Below are positions 17,990-25,412 of a stretch of 64,000 nt of DNA, one piece after another; position 1 is the first letter of the stretch, and the number at the start of each line of letters is the position of its first letter. A program made the translations under genes and the position numbers. This DNA comes from an uncultured Clostridiaceae bacterium. GTDB taxonomy: Bacteria > Bacillota > Clostridia > Lachnospirales > Lachnospiraceae. The notes beneath the pieces were generated by a model. The model saw nothing but the letters and a program-made list of their open reading frames with translations, did not search any database and was not told the origin of the DNA. Where the stretch lies: NCBI GenBank assembly GCA_902477765.1, contig CABSIM010000005.1, positions 1 through 64,000 of the forward strand, given 5' to 3'.

Positions 17990-17998
17990 TGATATAAT
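17990..17998 (+). promoter_or_regulatory. Extended -10 promoter for the microprotein and alaS
   Basis: TGA-TATAAT (17990-17998) is a perfect -10 box with the TGn extension; no good -35 lies at the usual distance. It is the only promoter-like signal ahead of the microprotein and alaS. Confidence 0.65.
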
Positions 17999-18010
17999 TT
18001 ATGTAGATAT

Positions 18011-18028
18011 GCCATTTGGACAAATGGC
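18011..18028 (+). promoter_or_regulatory. Perfect palindrome in the alaS leader, candidate operator or RNA hairpin
   Basis: GCCATTTG and CAAATGGC flank a GA pair, giving an 8+8 inverted repeat about 13 bp after the -10 box. The position suits a repressor site at or just after the transcription start, or a 5' stabilising hairpin. Confidence 0.5.
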
Positions 18029-18056
18029 TGCTTTGAATTTGAAAAGGAGGCGTTTT

Positions 18057-18176
18057 ATGTCCGCATTCTTTCTTTCACTGCTGCAGACAGCCGGTGAATT
18101 CCTGATTTACGCGGTGATCGCGCTGGCAGGAATCATGCTGGGAAAAAAATACAGATCCAAAAGAGATAAACAGTAA
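18057..18176 (+). CDS. 39-residue single-pass membrane microprotein
   Basis: The frame encodes 39 residues. It has a perfectly placed AAAAGGAGG (18042-18050) and ends 17 bp before alaS. The N-terminal half is hydrophobic (SLLQTAGEFLIYAVIALAG), a likely membrane helix, and the tail is strongly basic (GKKYRSKRDKQ), predicting a cytoplasmic C-terminus by the positive-inside rule. No known family can be assigned with certainty; small proteins of this shape occur in other Clostridia. The excellent ribosome binding site and promoter argue that it is translated. Its function is unknown. Confidence 0.7.
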   Translation: MSAFFLSLLQTAGEFLIYAVIALAGIMLGKKYRSKRDKQ

Positions 18177-18193
18177 CCAGGAGGCAGAATACC

Positions 18194-20836
18194 ATGCAGA
18201 AATATGGTGTAAATGAACTGAGGAGAATGTTTCTGGAGTTTTTTGAGAGCAAGGGACATCTTGCCATGAAGAGCTTCTCCCTGGTTCCGCATAATGACAA
18301 CAGCTTGCTTTTGATTAATTCCGGAATGGCTCCCTTAAAGCCATATTTTACCGGCCAGGAGATTCCTCCCAGACGCCGGGTTTGTACCTGTCAGAAATGT
18401 ATCCGTACAGGAGATATTGAAAATATCGGAAAAACTGCCCGTCACGGCACGTTTTTTGAAATGCTGGGAAACTTTTCCTTCGGCGACTATTTCAAGACAG
18501 AGGCCATCCACTGGTCCTGGGAATTCCTGACCCAGGTGGTGGGACTGGATCCTGACCGCCTGTATCCGTCCATCTATCTGGATGATGAGGAGGCATTCCG
18601 GATCTGGCACGAGGAAATCGGAATCCCGGAAAACCGGATTTTCCGGTTCGGCAAGGAAGACAATTTCTGGGAGCATGGTGCCGGCCCCTGCGGTCCCTGT
18701 TCCGAGATTTATTATGACCGCGGGGAAAAATACGGATGCGGAAAACCGGGCTGTACCGTGGGATGTGAATGTGACCGTTATATTGAGGTCTGGAACAACG
18801 TGTTTACCCAGTTTGACAACGACGGACACGGAAATTATACGGAGCTTGCCCAGAAGAATATTGACACCGGCATGGGGCTGGAACGTCTTGCCGTGGTGGT
18901 ACAGGATGTGGATTCCCTGTTTACCATTGATACCAATAAGGCACTTCTGGACAGAGTATGTGCTCTGGCCGGAAAAGAATATCAGAAAGATCATGAGACG
19001 GATGTGTCTCTTCGGATTGTAACGGATCATATCAAATCCTGTACCTTCATGATCTCCGACGGAATCATGCCTTCCAATGAAGGCCGCGGCTATGTGCTCC
19101 GCCGCCTTTTAAGACGTGCGGCACGTCATGGAAGAAAGCTGGGAATCGAAGGCAAATTCCTGGCAAACCTTTCCGATACGGTAATTGCACTTTCCAGAGA
19201 CGGCTATCCGGAGCTGGAAGAAAAGAAAGTCATGATTTCCAAGGTTCTGACCGAGGAAGAGGATAAATTCAACAAGACCATCGACCAGGGACTTGCCATT
19301 CTTTCGGATATGGAAGAAGACATGAAAAAACAGGGTTCCTGCACCCTTTCCGGTGCCGATGCCTTCAAACTTTATGACACCTACGGATTCCCGCTGGATC
19401 TGACCAGAGAGATTCTGGAAGAAAAGAATTTCAGTGTGGATGAGGAAGGCTTTTCCGCGTGCATGAAAGAACAGAAGGACAAAGCCAGAAAGGCCAGAAA
19501 GACCACCAATTACATGGGCGCTGATGTCACTGTTTACCAGTCCATCGATCCGTCCATTACCACGGAATTTGTCGGTTATGACAGACTTGTCCATGATTCC
19601 CAGATCCAGGTGCTTACCACGGAAGACGAGATTGTGGAAGCCCTGACCGACGGACAGAAAGGAACGATCCTGGTAAAGGAAACACCGTTCTATGCCACCA
19701 TGGGCGGCCAGCAGGCCGATGTGGGCGTGATTGAATCCGAAAACGGACGGTTCGTGGTGGAAGACACCATTAAGCTTCAGGGCGGCAAGGTGGGCCATGT
19801 GGGAAAAATGGTCAGCGGCATGTTCCGGACAGGAGAGACCGTGACTCTGTCCGTAAATGAGGAAAACCGGCTGCTGACAGCAAGAAACCACAGTGCCACA
19901 CATCTGCTTCATAAGGCCCTCCGGACCGTGCTGGGAGAGCATGTGGAACAGGCCGGTTCTCTTGTGACCAAAGACAGACTGAGATTTGACTTTACTCATT
20001 TTTCCGCCATGACGCCGGAAGAACTGAAAAAAGTTGAGGATATGGTAAATGAAGAGATCCGTGCGGCTCTGGAGGTACGGACAGATATCATGGGACTGGA
20101 AGAAGCCAGAAAGACCGGAGCCATGGCCCTGTTCGGAGAGAAATACGGTGAGAAGGTCCGCGTCGTACGTATGGGAGATTTCTCAACAGAGCTCTGCGGC
20201 GGAACGCACGTGGCCAATACGGTATCCATCGGTTCCTTCAAGATCATATCCGAGGCCGGCATTGCGGCCGGTGTAAGACGTATCGAAGCGCTTACATCTG
20301 ACGGACTGATTCATCACTATGAGCAGGTGGAAAAAGAACTGCATGATGCAGCAGCTGCTGCAAAGACAGCGCCGGCTGACCTGAAGGCGAAGATTGAGGC
20401 CATGATGGAAGAAATCAAGGCACTTCATTCTGAAAATGAAAAGCTTAAGGACAAACTGGCCAAGGAAGCCATGGGCGATGTAATGGATCAGGTGAAGGAT
20501 GTGAACGGTGTCCGGGTACTGGCTGTCCGTGCAGACGGTGTGGATATGAACGGCCTCAGAAACCTGGGAGACCAGCTGAAGGAGAAGATCGGTGAAGGCG
20601 TCATTGTCATCGCTTCCGTTGCTGACGGAAAGGTGAATCTGATGGCTACGGCCACAGACGGAGCCCAGAAACGGGGAGCCCATGCTGGAAATCTCATCAA
20701 GGCCATTGCAGGTCTGGTGGGCGGAGGCGGCGGCGGCCGTCCCAATATGGCCCAGGCAGGCGGCAAAAATCCTGAAGGTGTCGAAAATGCCCTTGCCAAA
20801 GTGGCAGAAGTTGTCGGGGAACAGGTAAAAGGCTAA
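18194..20836 (+). CDS. alaS: Alanine--tRNA ligase
   Basis: The 880-residue protein charges tRNA-Ala. The aminoacylation core begins ELRRMFLEFFESKGH and contains GMGLERLA. The editing domain has HSATHLLHKAL (HxxxH) and the matching CGGTHV. The C-terminal Ala domain is intact, with a GGGGGRPNMAQAGG glycine-rich end. ATG 18194 follows CCAGGAGG. The leader between the promoter and the microprotein is only about 50 nt, so there is no T-box riboswitch of the sort many Firmicutes synthetase genes carry. Confidence 0.97.
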   Translation: MQKYGVNELRRMFLEFFESKGHLAMKSFSLVPHNDNSLLLINSGMAPLKPYFTGQEIPPRRRVCTCQKCIRTGDIENIGKTARHGTFFEMLGNFSFGDYFKTEAIHWSWEFLTQVVGLDPDRLYPSIYLDDEEAFRIWHEEIGIPENRIFRFGKEDNFWEHGAGPCGPCSEIYYDRGEKYGCGKPGCTVGCECDRYIEVWNNVFTQFDNDGHGNYTELAQKNIDTGMGLERLAVVVQDVDSLFTIDTNKALLDRVCALAGKEYQKDHETDVSLRIVTDHIKSCTFMISDGIMPSNEGRGYVLRRLLRRAARHGRKLGIEGKFLANLSDTVIALSRDGYPELEEKKVMISKVLTEEEDKFNKTIDQGLAILSDMEEDMKKQGSCTLSGADAFKLYDTYGFPLDLTREILEEKNFSVDEEGFSACMKEQKDKARKARKTTNYMGADVTVYQSIDPSITTEFVGYDRLVHDSQIQVLTTEDEIVEALTDGQKGTILVKETPFYATMGGQQADVGVIESENGRFVVEDTIKLQGGKVGHVGKMVSGMFRTGETVTLSVNEENRLLTARNHSATHLLHKALRTVLGEHVEQAGSLVTKDRLRFDFTHFSAMTPEELKKVEDMVNEEIRAALEVRTDIMGLEEARKTGAMALFGEKYGEKVRVVRMGDFSTELCGGTHVANTVSIGSFKIISEAGIAAGVRRIEALTSDGLIHHYEQVEKELHDAAAAAKTAPADLKAKIEAMMEEIKALHSENEKLKDKLAKEAMGDVMDQVKDVNGVRVLAVRADGVDMNGLRNLGDQLKEKIGEGVIVIASVADGKVNLMATATDGAQKRGAHAGNLIKAIAGLVGGGGGGRPNMAQAGGKNPEGVENALAKVAEVVGEQVKG

Positions 20837-20863
20837 AAATTTTACTTTTCCATAAAAAATGTG

Positions 20864-20891
20864 TTGACGAATGTGTAATTTATGCTATAAT
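20864..20891 (+). promoter_or_regulatory. SigA-type promoter for rpsU
   Basis: TTGACG (20864-20869) and perfect TATAAT (20886-20891) are separated by 16 bp. Confidence 0.85.
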
Positions 20892-20917
20892 CATAGCAGT
20901 GCTAAAAAATACCCAAA

Positions 20918-20946
20918 CAGTTGTATTATGCACAATTACACAACTG
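20918..20946 (+). promoter_or_regulatory. Inverted repeat in the rpsU leader next to the ribosome binding site
   Basis: CAGTTGT (20918-20924) pairs with ACAACTG (20940-20946), and the 3' arm runs into GGAGGGAGG (20946-20954). A second, exclusive pairing of TTGT (20921-20924) with ACAA (20932-20935) is also possible. This could be an S21 autoregulatory leader, but that is unproven. Confidence 0.4.
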
Positions 20947-20967
20947 GAGGGAGGTTAGGTGTGAGCG

Positions 20968-21144
20968 ATGTCGAACGTAATTGTTAAAGATAACGAGAGC
21001 TTGGACAGTGCTTTACGCAGATTCAAAAGAAACTGCGCAAAGGCTGGTATTCAGCAGGAAATCCGCAAGAGAGAGCATTATGAGAAGCCAAGCGTAAGAC
21101 GTAAAAAGAAGTCCGAAGCAGCAAGAAAACGCAAATACAATTAA
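20968..21144 (+). CDS. rpsU: 30S ribosomal protein S21
   Basis: The 58-residue protein begins [20 protein letters not shown] and ends in a basic [15 protein letters not shown] tail, diagnostic for bS21, a late-joining small-subunit protein needed for initiation. The GGAGGGAGG site lies 13 nt from the ATG, longer than usual; an in-frame TGA at 20962 rules out an earlier start. It has its own promoter and a strong terminator. Confidence 0.97.
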   Translation: MSNVIVKDNESLDSALRRFKRNCAKAGIQQEIRKREHYEKPSVRRKKKSEAARKRKYN

Positions 21145-21158
21145 TTGCAGAAAAGGCG

Positions 21159-21193
21159 GACTGTCAGGTTGATTCCTGACAGTCTGTTTTTTT
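21159..21193 (+). terminator. Rho-independent terminator after rpsU
   Basis: GACTGTCAGG (21159-21168) and CCTGACAGTC (21175-21184) form a perfect 10-bp stem with a 6-base loop, followed by TG and seven Ts. Confidence 0.93.
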
Positions 21194-21266
21194 GTTTTCA
21201 GGAGTAAATTTTCCGTGGAACTTCACATATATTTACCATAAAAGGAATGGAACAGGGGACTGCGGA

Positions 21267-21539
21267 TTGAGAAGGGAAAAGACGGAACGGAAATCGCTGG
21301 CGGAATCCTTTCATTTCCCGCAGGATGTGGCAAGTGGGGAAACTCTTCTGGAATTCACCGGAAAGTCCTCGGTCCGGATAGAGAATTACCGGAGCATCCT
21401 GGTCTATACCGACACACAGATCCGGATCCAGGCAAAAAAATACCAGCTCTGTATCATCGGAAAAAACCTGTGCATCCGGTACTATGACAAGGACGAAATG
21501 GTGGTTACAGGGCGTATGGAGTCCGTGTCCTTTGAATAA
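21267..21539 (+). CDS. yqfC: Sporulation protein YqfC
   Basis: The 90-residue protein matches the YqfC family, needed for late sporulation and found beside yqfD. Visible features are a short basic start, a FPQDVASGETLLEFTGKSSVRIENYRS-like core (only part quoted: SVRIENYRSIL), and the CIRYYDKDEM segment. TTG 21267 follows AGGGGA at a good distance; upstream in-frame codons overlap the rpsU terminator and are unlikely to be translated. A CATATATT element at 21226 resembles a sigma-E -10 box but lacks a good -35. The gene stops 11 bp before yqfD. Confidence 0.85.
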   Translation: MRREKTERKSLAESFHFPQDVASGETLLEFTGKSSVRIENYRSILVYTDTQIRIQAKKYQLCIIGKNLCIRYYDKDEMVVTGRMESVSFE

Positions 21540-21550
21540 AGGAGAGAAAA

Positions 21551-22789
21551 TTGTCTCGATGGAATCGTTTCTTTTTCTGCGGGGAAATCCTGGCCGGAAT
21601 TGAGGGGCCGGGAACCGAACGGTTTTTCAATATTGCCGCTCAGAGGGAACTGGAGCTCTGTGAGATCCGAAGGGATCCGTCCACGGGAGTGACAACATTC
21701 CGCACCACGGCAGACGATTACAGGAAGATGAAATCTGTGGCAAGAAAGACAGGGGTACGGCTGAGAATCAGAGAAAAAAACGGGCTTCCATTCTGGCTGT
21801 ACAGAAACAGAAAGCGAAAACTGTCAGCAGCCGGCCTGGCAGGATTTTTTGTGCTTTTATATGTCTGTTCTCTTTATGTATGGGATATTTCCTTTGAAGG
21901 CAATCGGAGGTTTACCGATGAAATGCTGCTCCACTATATGGAAACAATCCCGGTTGCCTGCGGAATGAAAAAGTCGGAAATATCCTGCGAAAATCTGGAA
22001 GAAAGCCTCAGAAGCCGTTTCCCGGAAATCACCTGGGCCTCCGCGGAACTGAAAGGAACCAGACTGGTGGTACATATCAGAGAAAATGAAACCATCCTGT
22101 CGCCGGAAGTGCCTGATGAAAGTCCCTGTGATCTTTCTGCATCCCGGGAGGGAACCGTGGTGAAAACCGTGGTGCGCAGCGGCATCAGTCAGGTGAAGGC
22201 AGGAGACCAGGTGACGGAGGGAAGTCTGCTGGTAAGCGGAACAATCCCGATTCTGGATGATTCCGGAACTCTTGTGAACAGCCATAAAGTGAGGGCGGAT
22301 GCAGAAATCTATGCCATGACTGCACATACCTATGAAACAACCCTTTCCAGAACCAGAACAGAAAAGGCTTCCACAGGAAGAACGCGGAAAGGTATTTTTT
22401 TCCGCATTCTGGATCATTCGTTTCTGTTTCTTCTGCCGGCAGGAAACGGAGAGCACTGGGAATTTTTCATGGAGCAGCACCAGCTGAAACTGTCGGAAAA
22501 TTTTTACCTTCCGGTCTACGGCTCGGTCATTACCGCCCGGGAATATATTCCCTATGAGAAAGCACTGACAGAAGAGGAAATCCGACGTGCAGCCGACGAG
22601 TATGAAAGGGAATATATGGAAAAATTGGGTGAAAAAGGTATACAAATCATTGGGAATGATGATAAAATAGAAACAGACAGTTCCGGAATCAGAATTACCG
22701 GAACCGTGACAGTGGTGGAGGATATTGCTGCGGCAGTTCCGATACCGGATCAAGACGAGGAGAATCAGACAGTCAATGAGCTTAATTGA
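21551..22789 (+). CDS. yqfD: Sporulation protein YqfD
   Basis: The 412-residue protein starts with TTG after GGAGAGAAAA. Residues 1-85 are cytoplasmic-looking. One strong membrane helix (about 95-115, LAGFFVLLYVCSLYVW) follows, and then an extracytoplasmic part opening with ISFEGNRRFTDEMLL, a POTRA-like beginning. The family is required for spore formation in Bacillus and clostridia with unknown biochemistry. It lies between yqfC and phoH, in the canonical order, and overlaps phoH by 14 bp. Confidence 0.9.
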   Translation: MSRWNRFFFCGEILAGIEGPGTERFFNIAAQRELELCEIRRDPSTGVTTFRTTADDYRKMKSVARKTGVRLRIREKNGLPFWLYRNRKRKLSAAGLAGFFVLLYVCSLYVWDISFEGNRRFTDEMLLHYMETIPVACGMKKSEISCENLEESLRSRFPEITWASAELKGTRLVVHIRENETILSPEVPDESPCDLSASREGTVVKTVVRSGISQVKAGDQVTEGSLLVSGTIPILDDSGTLVNSHKVRADAEIYAMTAHTYETTLSRTRTEKASTGRTRKGIFFRILDHSFLFLLPAGNGEHWEFFMEQHQLKLSENFYLPVYGSVITAREYIPYEKALTEEEIRRAADEYEREYMEKLGEKGIQIIGNDDKIETDSSGIRITGTVTVVEDIAAAVPIPDQDEENQTVNELN

Positions 22790-23810
22790 AACCATTGTGG
22801 ACATTCCGGCAGAACATGAACGGAAAGTCTGCGGCCAGTTTGACAGTTACCTGAAAAAAATCGAACGGACCCTTCATGTGTCCATGATCGCCAGAGACGG
22901 AGAAATCAAGATCATCGGACCTGAACATGCGGTCAGAAAGGCGAAAAGCGTTTTCTCCACGCTGGTGGAGCTTTCCATGAGAGGAGAAGAGATCGGAGAG
23001 CAGAACGTGGACTATGCCCTGGCTCTGTCCTTTGACGGCCAGGACGACAAACTTCTGGAGATCGACAGGGACATTATCTGCCATACCATAAACGGAAAGC
23101 CGGTGAAGCCCAAAACCCTGGGGCAGAAGCAGTATGTGGACCTGATACGGAAAAAAATGATTGTTTTTGGCGTGGGACCGGCAGGAACCGGAAAGACCTA
23201 CCTGGGTATGTCCATGGCCATCCAGGCATTTAAAAACGGTGAGGTGAACCGGATCATTCTGACACGTCCTGCCATAGAAGCGGGCGAAAAGCTGGGGTTT
23301 CTGCCGGGAGATCTCCAGAGCAAGATCGATCCTTATCTGCGTCCCCTGTATGATGCCCTTTACCAGATCATGGGAGCGGAGAGCTATCTTCATAATGCAG
23401 AAAAGGGTCTGATCGAGGTGGCGCCTCTGGCATATATGAGAGGGCGCACTCTGGACAATGCATTTATTATTCTGGATGAAGCCCAGAACACCACCCAGGC
23501 CCAGATGAAGATGTTTCTGACCCGTATCGGATTCGGATCCAAGGTGATCATTACCGGAGACCAGTCTCAGAAAGACCTGCCTTACGGTACCGTATCCGGC
23601 CTGGACACGGCACTGAAAATACTGAAAAATATCGATGACATCGGAATCTGTTATTTTACCAGTGAGGATGTGGTGCGCCATCCGCTGGTTCAGAAAATTG
23701 TAAAGGCATATGATGAATACGAGGCCCGCGGAAAGCGGACCGTAAAAACGGAACGGCCGGAGATCAGAAAACCGGCGGGAAAGGAGCGGCGGCATGACAG
23801 TGACCATTGA
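22776..23810 (+). CDS. phoH: PhoH family ATPase
   Basis: The 344-residue protein has an N-terminal KH-like part and an ATPase domain with Walker A GPAGTGKTYL and Walker B FIILDEAQN. PhoH proteins are RNA-associated ATPases often encoded next to ybeY, as here. ATG 22776 follows GAGGAGAA (22757-22764), inside the end of yqfD. In Bacillus subtilis yqfF (pgpH) lies between phoH and ybeY; here the two genes overlap by 17 bp and that gene is absent. Confidence 0.93.
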   Translation: MSLIETIVDIPAEHERKVCGQFDSYLKKIERTLHVSMIARDGEIKIIGPEHAVRKAKSVFSTLVELSMRGEEIGEQNVDYALALSFDGQDDKLLEIDRDIICHTINGKPVKPKTLGQKQYVDLIRKKMIVFGVGPAGTGKTYLGMSMAIQAFKNGEVNRIILTRPAIEAGEKLGFLPGDLQSKIDPYLRPLYDALYQIMGAESYLHNAEKGLIEVAPLAYMRGRTLDNAFIILDEAQNTTQAQMKMFLTRIGFGSKVIITGDQSQKDLPYGTVSGLDTALKILKNIDDIGICYFTSEDVVRHPLVQKIVKAYDEYEARGKRTVKTERPEIRKPAGKERRHDSDH

Positions 23811-24291
23811 GTATGAAGCTGCCGGGAAACTGGAACTTCCCTATGAGGAAATCATCCGGAATGTTGTGGAGGAATCCGTGGACTATGTGGAGTGTCCCTA
23901 TGATGTGGAGGTCAGCATTCTGCTTACGGACAACGAAGGGATCCGTCAGATCAATCTGGACATGAGACAGATTGACGCCCCCACGGATGTTCTTTCATTT
24001 CCCATGTGTGATTTTGAAACACCGGGAGATTTCTCCCTTCTGGAGGATACTCCGGAGGAATATTTCAACCCTGACACAGGGGAACTGATGCTGGGGGACA
24101 TTGTTATCTCAGTGGACAAGGTGAAAGAACAGGCGGAAAAATACGGCCATTCACAGACAAGGGAACTGGCTTTTCTGGTGGCACACAGCATGCTCCATCT
24201 GAGCGGCTATGATCACATGGAGGAAAGTGAACGGCTGGAAATGGAAGAAAAACAACGGGAAATTCTGGAACGGAGGGGTTACAGAAGATGA
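23794..24291 (+). CDS. ybeY: Endoribonuclease YbeY (rRNA maturation factor)
   Basis: The 165-residue protein carries the zinc-binding motif HSMLHLSGYDH (His131, His135, His141) that defines YbeY, an RNase involved in 16S rRNA 3' processing and ribosome quality control. DAPTDVLSFPM is the second family signature. The start is inside phoH with AAAGGAGCGG ahead of it, and its stop overlaps the next start as ATGA, so the three genes are translationally coupled. Confidence 0.96.
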   Translation: MTVTIEYEAAGKLELPYEEIIRNVVEESVDYVECPYDVEVSILLTDNEGIRQINLDMRQIDAPTDVLSFPMCDFETPGDFSLLEDTPEEYFNPDTGELMLGDIVISVDKVKEQAEKYGHSQTRELAFLVAHSMLHLSGYDHMEESERLEMEEKQREILERRGYRR

Positions 24292-25412
24292 GGAAAAGGC
24301 ACGGGTATGTCTTTTGGGGAATCGGATTTCTGGCGGCCGTGTTTTTCTGCGCCGGATGTTCCGGGAAGAAGGAGTCTGTTCCGGCGGCAGAGACTCTGGC
24401 GGAAACAGAAACGACTCCGGAAACCATGCATTCCATCGTACTGGAGACAGAAGAGGAAACAGAACCGGAAGAACCGGCGGAGCGGGTGGAAGTGAACGGA
24501 AAAATACGCAGCTACCTGACCGGGGAAATGGTGGCTGCGGAGAAGGCAGACAGGCGCCCGGTGGCTGTTATGATGAGCAATGACCGTCAGGCGCTTCCCC
24601 AGTATGGCATCAACCGTGCCGGCGTTGTGTATGAGGCTCCGGTAGAGGGCGACATGAACAGGTATATGGCTCTGATTGAGGATTATGACGATCTGGAGCG
24701 GATCGGTTCCGTCAGAAGCTGCCGTACCTATTATACGTATTTTGCCAGGGAATTTGATGCGGTTTATGTTCATTACGGGCAGAGCAATTTTGCCGTGCCG
24801 TATCTGAAAAATGTGGACCATATCAATGGAGTCGACAGTACGGGAAGCAGCGCTTTTTACAGAAGCAGAGACAAAAAAGCTCCGCATAATGCCTATACCA
24901 GCGGAGCAAAGCTCCGGGAGGCCGTGGAGAAACAGGGAATTTCCGATGAGTATTCAGAAGACTATGAAGGGCATTTCCGGTTTGCATCAGGATCCGGGCA
25001 GATTACTCCGGAGAATGGTGAAGACGCCTATAAGGTGGCGCCCGGATATCCCATGAACAGTCCCTGGTTTGAATACAATGAAGAAGACGGCCTCTATTAC
25101 CGGTTTCAGTACGGAGCCCCCCACAACGGCAGTGAAGGACAGATTGCTGTCAAGAATATTATCTTTCAGTATGTGGAATACGGCTATTATGCCACCACCC
25201 CATATCTGAACATCAATGTGCATACAGGCCATGAAGGCAGATTCTTTACCAACGGAAAATATGAGAAGATTACCTGGGAAAAGGACGGGGAATTCGGTGT
25301 GACCCATTATTACGATATGGAAGGCAATGAAATTACCCTGAACAAGGGAAAGACCTGGGTGTGCATCATACAGACAGACCGTTACGACAAGGCGGAAATA
25401 TATGGAAAGTAG
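24288..25412 (+). CDS. DUF3048 domain lipoprotein (YerB-like)
   Basis: The 374-residue protein has a lipoprotein signal peptide with lipobox FCAGC, predicting lipidation at Cys24, then a Thr/Glu-rich linker (to about residue 65). The DUF3048 domain follows: RPVAVMMSNDRQALPQYGI and GDMNRYMALIEDYDDLERIG are typical. The C-terminal part holds the AYTSGAKLREAV and WVCIIQTDR segments. The family is exported and of unknown function. It overlaps ybeY by four bases and the flippase gene by eleven. Confidence 0.85.
   Translation: MRKRHGYVFWGIGFLAAVFFCAGCSGKKESVPAAETLAETETTPETMHSIVLETEEETEPEEPAERVEVNGKIRSYLTGEMVAAEKADRRPVAVMMSNDRQALPQYGINRAGVVYEAPVEGDMNRYMALIEDYDDLERIGSVRSCRTYYTYFAREFDAVYVHYGQSNFAVPYLKNVDHINGVDSTGSSAFYRSRDKKAPHNAYTSGAKLREAVEKQGISDEYSEDYEGHFRFASGSGQITPENGEDAYKVAPGYPMNSPWFEYNEEDGLYYRFQYGAPHNGSEGQIAVKNIIFQYVEYGYYATTPYLNINVHTGHEGRFFTNGKYEKITWEKDGEFGVTHYYDMEGNEITLNKGKTWVCIIQTDRYDKAEIYGK

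Noticed and set aside
21226..21233. CATATATT upstream of yqfC as a sigma-E -10 box
   Set aside because: The region 13-15 bp upstream has no good -35 match, so it is mentioned only with the gene.
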